A stretch of 8,892 bases of DNA from NCBI GenBank assembly GCA_017643325.1, contig JAEPNS010000117.1, forward strand, positions 1-8,892, in the 5' to 3' direction. Shown in pieces: positions 5,340-8,892 of the stretch. The notes below the pieces were generated by a model that was not told the DNA's origin, did no database searches, and was given only the letters and a program-made list of their open reading frames with translations. The first letter of the stretch is position 1. Every line of letters begins with the position of its first letter. The stretch is from Alphaproteobacteria bacterium. Its GTDB lineage: Bacteria; Pseudomonadota; Alphaproteobacteria; UBA6615. A program made the translations under genes and the position numbers.

Positions 5340-6166
5340 CCGCGACCGTCATCGTCTTCGGCAACGAGAAGGGCGGGACCGGAAAATCGACCACGGCGAT
5401 GCACGTGATCGTGGGCCTGCTGCGCGAGGGCTATGCTGTCGGTGCGATCGACCTCGATGCGCGCCAAAGCACGCTCGCGACCTATTTCGACAACCGGCGG
5501 ATCTATGCGGCCAGGCACGGTCTTTCGCTGCCGCATCCGACCTATCGGGCCATCGAGCGCAGCGATCTGCCCGATCGCCCGGCCGCCGAGGAGAACGAAC
5601 GCACACGGCTGGCGGCGGCTATTTCGGACCTGTCCGCGACGAGCGACGTCATCGTGATCGACACGCCGGGCAGCGACAGCCACCTTTCGCGTGCGGGCCA
5701 TTCCTACGCGGACATCCTCGTCACGCCGATCAACGACAGCTTCGTCGACCTGGACCTGCTGGGGCGCGTGGACCCCGACACCAACACGGTGCTCCGCCCG
5801 AGCAGCTATTCCGAGATGGTCTGGGAGCAGAAAAAGGCACGGGCCTTGCGCGACGGCGGATCGATCGACTGGGTCGTCATGCGAAACCGCCTCGCGGCGC
5901 TCGATTCCCGCAACAAGCGGAACATGGACGCCGCGCTCGAAGCCCTGTCCGCGCGTCTCGGCTTCCGGCTGGCCTACGGCTTCAGCGAACGGGTGATCTT
6001 TCGCGAACTTTTCCTGAAAGGACTTACGCTGCTGGACATCCGCGAGGAGGGTTCGGACGTAGAACTGACAATGTCCCATGTCGCGGCGCTGCAGGAAGTC
6101 CGCAAACTGCTGCACGCCCTGGGCGTGCCCGAGGCGGGCGAACAGCAGGCGGTCGCATCCAGCTAG
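5336..6166 (+). CDS. mipZ: MipZ, ParA-family division-site positioning ATPase
   Basis: The 276-residue protein is a deviant Walker ATPase of the ParA/MinD superfamily. The P-loop KGGTGKST spans residues 12-19, with signature Lys12 and P-loop Lys17. IDLDARQ at 38-44 is the switch region, and VIDTPGSD at 107-114 is the Walker B/switch II segment. VIVFGNEKGGTGKST, DLDARQSTLATYFDNRR and the later FSERVIFRELFLKGLTLLD (216-234) read as MipZ rather than ParA or MinD, and the length fits. In Caulobacter crescentus, MipZ forms a gradient from the ParB-bound poles and inhibits FtsZ assembly, which places the division site at midcell. There is no C-terminal amphipathic membrane helix of the MinD type. 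Its ATG overlaps the TGA of the oxidoreductase (ATGA), implying translational coupling; the VWA gene begins 9 bases after its stop. parA and parB are not in the window. Confidence 0.9.
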   Translation: MTATVIVFGNEKGGTGKSTTAMHVIVGLLREGYAVGAIDLDARQSTLATYFDNRRIYAARHGLSLPHPTYRAIERSDLPDRPAAEENERTRLAAAISDLSATSDVIVIDTPGSDSHLSRAGHSYADILVTPINDSFVDLDLLGRVDPDTNTVLRPSSYSEMVWEQKKARALRDGGSIDWVVMRNRLAALDSRNKRNMDAALEALSARLGFRLAYGFSERVIFRELFLKGLTLLDIREEGSDVELTMSHVAALQEVRKLLHALGVPEAGEQQAVASS

Positions 6167-6175
6167 GAGATCAGG

Positions 6176-6901
6176 GTGGGCAACAAGGAGCGTGACGACA
6201 ATCTTCCGGCCGGCCGGTCCAGCCGTTCGGAGATCGATGCGTTTCTGAACAAGGTTGCCGCCACACCGCTTCAGCGGCCGGCGGGACGGCGTGGCCGGCT
6301 TCTGTTCGCGATCGATGCGACGGCAAGCCGCGAGCCGACCTGGGACCTCGCCTGCCAGATCCAGTCCGAGATGTTCTCCGCGACGGACGGGATCGGCGGC
6401 CTTGAAGTCCAGCTCGCCTTTTATCGGGGGTTTGGTGAGATGAAGGTCACCAAATGGCTCGACAGCGGCGACGAACTCGTGCGGCGGATGGTGAAGGTGC
6501 GTTGCCTTGCCGGACGGACCCAGATCCGCAAGCTCCTGAATCATGCGCTGCGGGAAACCGGGAACCAGAAGGTCGACGCGCTTGTCTTTGTTGGCGACGT
6601 CGTCGAGGAGGACATCGACGAACTGGGACATATCGCCGGACAGCTCGGCCTGGTCGGCACGCCGGTGTTCGTGTTCCACGAGGGGGGCGAACCGGTCTCG
6701 CGCCGCGCGTTCGAACAGATCGCGCGTCTGTCCGGCGGCGCATACTGCAGCTTTGACGCGGGCAGCGCACAACAGCTGAAGGAACTGCTGGCGGCGGTTG
6801 CCGTGTTCTCCGCCGGCGGGAGGCGCGCGCTGGAAGACCTCAGCAAGCAGCGCGGCGGACGTGTGCTGCAGATCGCCGACCAGATGCGCGGCAAAAGGTA
6901 G
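6176..6901 (+). CDS. VWA-like domain protein
   Basis: The 241-residue product has a von Willebrand factor A-like fold. The strand LLFAIDATASREPTWD holds the metal-site motif DATAS at residues 47-51, a variant of DxSxS with Thr in place of the first Ser. A second acidic strand, VDALVFVGDVVEED, has D141 at its end. The remaining Rossmann-like alternation of hydrophobic strands and helices supports the fold. There is no signal peptide or membrane segment, so it is probably cytoplasmic. The GTG start at 6176 is preferred because AGGAGA (6165-6170), which overlaps the mipZ stop, lies 5 bases upstream. The J-protein gene starts 7 bases after its stop. The partner is unknown; VWA proteins often work in complexes with ATPases or chaperones, which fits the neighbours here but is inference. 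Confidence 0.8.
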   Translation: MGNKERDDNLPAGRSSRSEIDAFLNKVAATPLQRPAGRRGRLLFAIDATASREPTWDLACQIQSEMFSATDGIGGLEVQLAFYRGFGEMKVTKWLDSGDELVRRMVKVRCLAGRTQIRKLLNHALRETGNQKVDALVFVGDVVEEDIDELGHIAGQLGLVGTPVFVFHEGGEPVSRRAFEQIARLSGGAYCSFDAGSAQQLKELLAAVAVFSAGGRRALEDLSKQRGGRVLQIADQMRGKR

Positions 6902-6908
6902 GTCCGTC

Positions 6909-7634
6909 ATGCCCTGGCTCATCCTTGCGGTTTGTGTGCTGGTCGGTCTCTGGCTGCTGGCGCGCTGGTATGCGAGCGCGCAGCCCGCCGATATCCTGCG
7001 GGCGATCCGCTGGGTGGCGGCGACGGTGCTGGTCGTCGGACTTGCGGCGATCGCGCTTTCGGGCCGTTGGAACCTTCTGTGGGCGCTTGCGTTCCCGGCG
7101 TTCCCGCTGCTGATGCGCTGGCGCGCCTTGCGCAGCATGCGCCGGAACGCGAGCGGGCCGAGCGCGGGCCAGACGAGCCAGGTCGAGACGCGGTTCCTGC
7201 GGATGACGCTGGACCATGACACCGGCGACATGGACGGCGAGGTGCGCGAGGGCACCCATGCGGGCCGCAAGCTGTCCGACCTGAAGCTCGGCGAGGCGAT
7301 CGAGCTCTGGCGCGAGGTCGCGCAGGCCGACGAGCAGTCGCGAATCGTCCTGGAGAGCTTCCTCGACCGGGCGCATCCCGAATGGCGCGACGTCGTGGGA
7401 GAGGCCGCCTCGGCCTCGCGCGAGGGCGGCAGTGCCGGTGACAGCCCGTGGGCGCGCACAGACATGGGCGTCGAGGAGGCGCGCCAGATTCTCGGTGTCG
7501 AGGCGGACGCGTCGGACGCGGACATCGAGGCCGCCTGGCGCCGGGAAATGAAGCGCGCCCATCCGGACCAGGGCGGGTCCGACTGGATGGCAGCCAAGGT
7601 CAACCAGGCCAAGGACGTTCTGCTGGGCCGGTAG
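6909..7634 (+). CDS. membrane-anchored DnaJ-domain protein
   Basis: The 241-residue protein has an N-terminal membrane region with hydrophobic segments at about 3-21, 33-52 and 55-69. A charged middle region follows, with DMDGEVREG and an acidic helix around LKLGEAIELWREV. The C-terminal J domain spans about 187-241. The HPD motif is complete (H218, P219, D220) and is followed by QGGSDWMAAKVNQAKDVLLG. The HPDxGGS form and the very C-terminal placement resemble the Pam18/Tim14 kind of J domain. It lacks the Gly/Phe and zinc-finger regions of DnaJ, so it is a type III J protein that should stimulate an Hsp70 at the membrane; no dnaK is present here. The start is the ATG at 6909, with AGGTAGG just upstream; an earlier in-frame CTG/ATG at 6798 would overlap the VWA gene by about 100 bases and is unlikely. 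Confidence 0.88.
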   Translation: MPWLILAVCVLVGLWLLARWYASAQPADILRAIRWVAATVLVVGLAAIALSGRWNLLWALAFPAFPLLMRWRALRSMRRNASGPSAGQTSQVETRFLRMTLDHDTGDMDGEVREGTHAGRKLSDLKLGEAIELWREVAQADEQSRIVLESFLDRAHPEWRDVVGEAASASREGGSAGDSPWARTDMGVEEARQILGVEADASDADIEAAWRREMKRAHPDQGGSDWMAAKVNQAKDVLLGR

Positions 7635-7653
7635 CACGCACGCGCTTGCGTGC
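7634..7653. repeat. hairpin at the end of the J-protein gene
   Basis: GCACGCA (7634-7640) and TGCGTGC (7647-7653) are perfect 7-base complements around a 6-base CGCGCT loop, beginning on the last base of the TAG stop. No T tract follows (AATCGCGG), so it is not a canonical intrinsic terminator. It could still mark the end of the operon with Rho, or stabilise the mRNA. The 90 bases between the J-protein gene and galU show no convincing promoter otherwise. Confidence 0.4.
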
Positions 7654-7724
7654 AATCGCGGGGCTATGGCAGAAGGTCCGCACTTCGGCGCTGGGCGCAC
7701 CAGAACAGGCTTTCCGACGATCCG

Positions 7725-8606
7725 ATGGCACACCGCGTACGCAAGGCGATCTTCCCGGTCGGCGGCATGGGGACCCGTTTCCTGCCGGCCACAAAGGCGA
7801 TGCCCAAGGAAATGCTGCCTGTCGTCGACCGGCCGTTGATCCAGTATGCGGTCGACGAGGCGCGCGCAGCCGGTATCGAGCAGTTCATTTTCGTGACGGG
7901 CCGCGGCAAGAGCGCGATCGAGGACCATTTCGACCATTCGATCGAGCTGGAGAACCTGCTGGAGGCTCGCAACAAGGTCGATGCGCTCGCGGATTTGCGT
8001 GAAACCCTGCTGCCGCCGGGCAACATCGCGTATGTCCGGCAGCAGGAGCCCCTCGGGCTAGGCCACGCCGTGTGGTGCGCACGCAACCTGGTCGGCGACG
8101 AGCCCTTCGCCGTCTTGCTCGCGGATGACCTGATCCAGGCGGATACGCCCTGCCTCAAGCAAATGGCCGACGTGTTTGCAGAGAAGGGCGGCAACGTCAT
8201 TGCAGCGATGGAAGTCCCCGACGAACACACCTCGCGCTACGGCATCATCGATGCCGGAGGGGCGTCCGGGGACGTGCGTCCGGTGAAGGGGCTGGTCGAG
8301 AAGCCGCAGGCGGGTTCCGCGCCGTCGAACCTGGCCGTGATCGGCCGCTATATCCTCATGCCCGAGGTGTTCGAGGAACTCGGCCGGCAGGAGAAAGGCG
8401 CCGGGGGCGAAATCCAGCTCACCGACGCGATGGCCCGGCTGATCGACCGGCAGCCCTTCCACGGGGTCGCGTTCCAGGGCACGCGTTTCGACTGCGGCGA
8501 CAAGCTGGGCTTCCTCGAGGCGAATATTGCCTTCGCGATGGAACATGAGGATCTCGGCCCCGGTGCGCGGGACATGATCGATCGCCTTGCCGGAGACGCC
8601 TCATGA
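7725..8606 (+). CDS. galU: UTP-glucose-1-phosphate uridylyltransferase
   Basis: The 293-residue product makes UDP-glucose from UTP and glucose 1-phosphate, the entry point to surface polysaccharide synthesis. The nucleotidyltransferase signature is at the N terminus: AIFPVGGMGTRFLPATK (8-24) and PKEMLPVVDRP (27-37), with the catalytic-site Arg18 and Lys28 in place. YAVDEA follows, then QQEPLGLGHAVWCA, the LLADDL metal-binding strand, and the typical C-terminal GGEIQLTDAMARL and FDCGDKLGFLEANI. Length and motif order match the family. The ATG at 7725 is chosen because conserved sequence starts seven codons later; the frame is open back to a GTG at 7650 but codes for Arg-rich filler. No clear Shine-Dalgarno sequence precedes the ATG. 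The stop overlaps the next start (ATGA at 8603-8606), so the two are translationally coupled. Confidence 0.95.
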   Translation: MAHRVRKAIFPVGGMGTRFLPATKAMPKEMLPVVDRPLIQYAVDEARAAGIEQFIFVTGRGKSAIEDHFDHSIELENLLEARNKVDALADLRETLLPPGNIAYVRQQEPLGLGHAVWCARNLVGDEPFAVLLADDLIQADTPCLKQMADVFAEKGGNVIAAMEVPDEHTSRYGIIDAGGASGDVRPVKGLVEKPQAGSAPSNLAVIGRYILMPEVFEELGRQEKGAGGEIQLTDAMARLIDRQPFHGVAFQGTRFDCGDKLGFLEANIAFAMEHEDLGPGARDMIDRLAGDAS

Positions 8607-8892
8607 AAATCGCGATGGTGGGGACGGGCTATGTCGGGCTGGTGTCCGGCGCCTGCTTTTCGGAGTTCGGCTGGGACGTCGTGTGCGTCGACAACAATGC
8701 CGACAAGATTCTCTTTGGTTTCGGTGAGTCGGAACTGACCTCCCAGGGCAAGGACCGTTTGCGAGAAGTCGCCGAAAATCTGCAGGCCGCCTATCAGAAC
8801 CCGATGGTCACGTTGATTGGACACACGGACCGGCTCGGCTCATTCGACTCCAACATGGGCCTCTCTCAACGCCGGGCTGAGGCGGTGCGCCG
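8603..8892 (+). CDS. UDP-glucose dehydrogenase start joined in frame to an OmpA-like domain (partial, chimeric)
   Basis: The frame opens with MKIAMVGTGYVGLVSG and DVVCVDNN, the Rossmann-fold NAD-binding start of UDP-glucose 6-dehydrogenase (GxGxxG at 7-12, acidic D30), the expected partner of galU. After about residue 35 (ADKI) the sequence becomes LFGFGESELTSQGKDRL, then VTLIGHTDRLGS and LSQRRAEAVRR, an OmpA C-terminal peptidoglycan-binding domain. The expected dehydrogenase continuation (a substrate-loop segment ending in YEPGLD) is missing. The frame is intact across the join and runs off the right edge after 96 complete codons. The OmpA part is visibly lower in GC than the rest. A chimeric assembly join near the contig end is the likeliest explanation; ATGA overlap shows that the first part truly belongs after galU. 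Confidence 0.85.
   Translation, partial: MKIAMVGTGYVGLVSGACFSEFGWDVVCVDNNADKILFGFGESELTSQGKDRLREVAENLQAAYQNPMVTLIGHTDRLGSFDSNMGLSQRRAEAVR
8699..8713 (+). other. probable chimeric junction
   Basis: The switch from dehydrogenase to OmpA-like sequence falls in or near the codons for ADKIL. OmpA domains commonly have a similar ADxLF string just before the conserved FxFGxSxL, and dehydrogenases commonly have a DxxKI string at this point. A short stretch of shared sequence, such as GCCGACAAGAT, could therefore have bridged the two. Such microhomology is a common cause of false joins in assembly and of template switching. The boundary is approximate. Confidence 0.6.

Noticed and set aside
5165..7612. 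815-codon open frame on the minus strand opposite mipZ, the VWA gene and the J-protein gene
   Set aside because: It spans four well-supported plus-strand genes and their junctions, has low-complexity Ser/Arg/Ala composition and no recognisable domain. It is an antisense shadow of third-position GC bias.
7650..7724. Extended galU start at GTG 7650
   Set aside because: The extra 25 residues are Arg-rich, lie partly in the hairpin and are absent from the usual GalU length; the ATG at 7725 fits the family.
7448..8002. 184-codon plus-strand frame overlapping the J-protein end and galU start
   Set aside because: It is out of frame with both real genes and composed of Arg/Gly repeats without motifs.
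1..8892. Mobile elements, CRISPR arrays, tRNA or phage defence genes
   Set aside because: No transposase or integrase motifs, no spaced direct repeats of CRISPR type, no tRNA cloverleaf and no defence-family proteins were recognised on either strand.

Overview
The window looks like GC-rich alphaproteobacterial chromosome, probably a short metagenomic contig. The best taxonomic clue is a ParA-type ATPase that reads as MipZ, the division-site positioning protein of alphaproteobacteria that lack the Min system. The other genes fit: galU, a small membrane J-protein, a VWA protein, and a soluble molybdopterin oxidoreductase. No rRNA, tRNA, CRISPR array, transposase or phage gene was seen.

Layout. 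The first 45 bases hold the 5' end of a minus-strand gene. A divergent promoter region of about 150 bases separates it from a 75-residue single-pass membrane protein. That gene ends stop-to-stop with a minus-strand DUF488 gene. A 246-base gap follows (862-1107), holding a strong rho-independent terminator and an upstream segment that could act as its antiterminator. Next come two tandem exported DUF3179 paralogues, 10 bases apart. A gap of 76 bases carries a plausible promoter. It leads into an apparent four-gene operon: molybdopterin oxidoreductase, mipZ (ATGA overlap), a VWA-like protein and a membrane-anchored DnaJ-domain protein. A 90-base gap with a hairpin at the J-protein stop precedes galU, which overlaps (ATGA) a reading frame that begins as UDP-glucose 6-dehydrogenase.

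The right end is abnormal. About 35 residues into the UDP-glucose dehydrogenase frame, the sequence switches, still in frame, to an OmpA-like peptidoglycan-binding domain of visibly lower GC. The two halves come from unrelated families. The join lies under 200 bases from the window end at a spot where both families could share a short identical string. The simplest reading is a chimeric assembly join, though a real recombinant gene is not excluded from sequence alone.

How the genes may work together. The galU/ugd pair would make UDP-glucose and then UDP-glucuronate for surface polysaccharide. The DUF3179 pair carries signal peptides and conserved CPLCNS motifs, so it probably acts outside the cytoplasm, function unknown. 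The mipZ-VWA-J cluster suggests a link between division-site control and a VWA/J-domain chaperone module; this is inferred from gene order only. The most promising undescribed elements are the attenuator-like leader before the DUF3179 pair, the DUF3179 tandem itself, and the mipZ-VWA-J operon.
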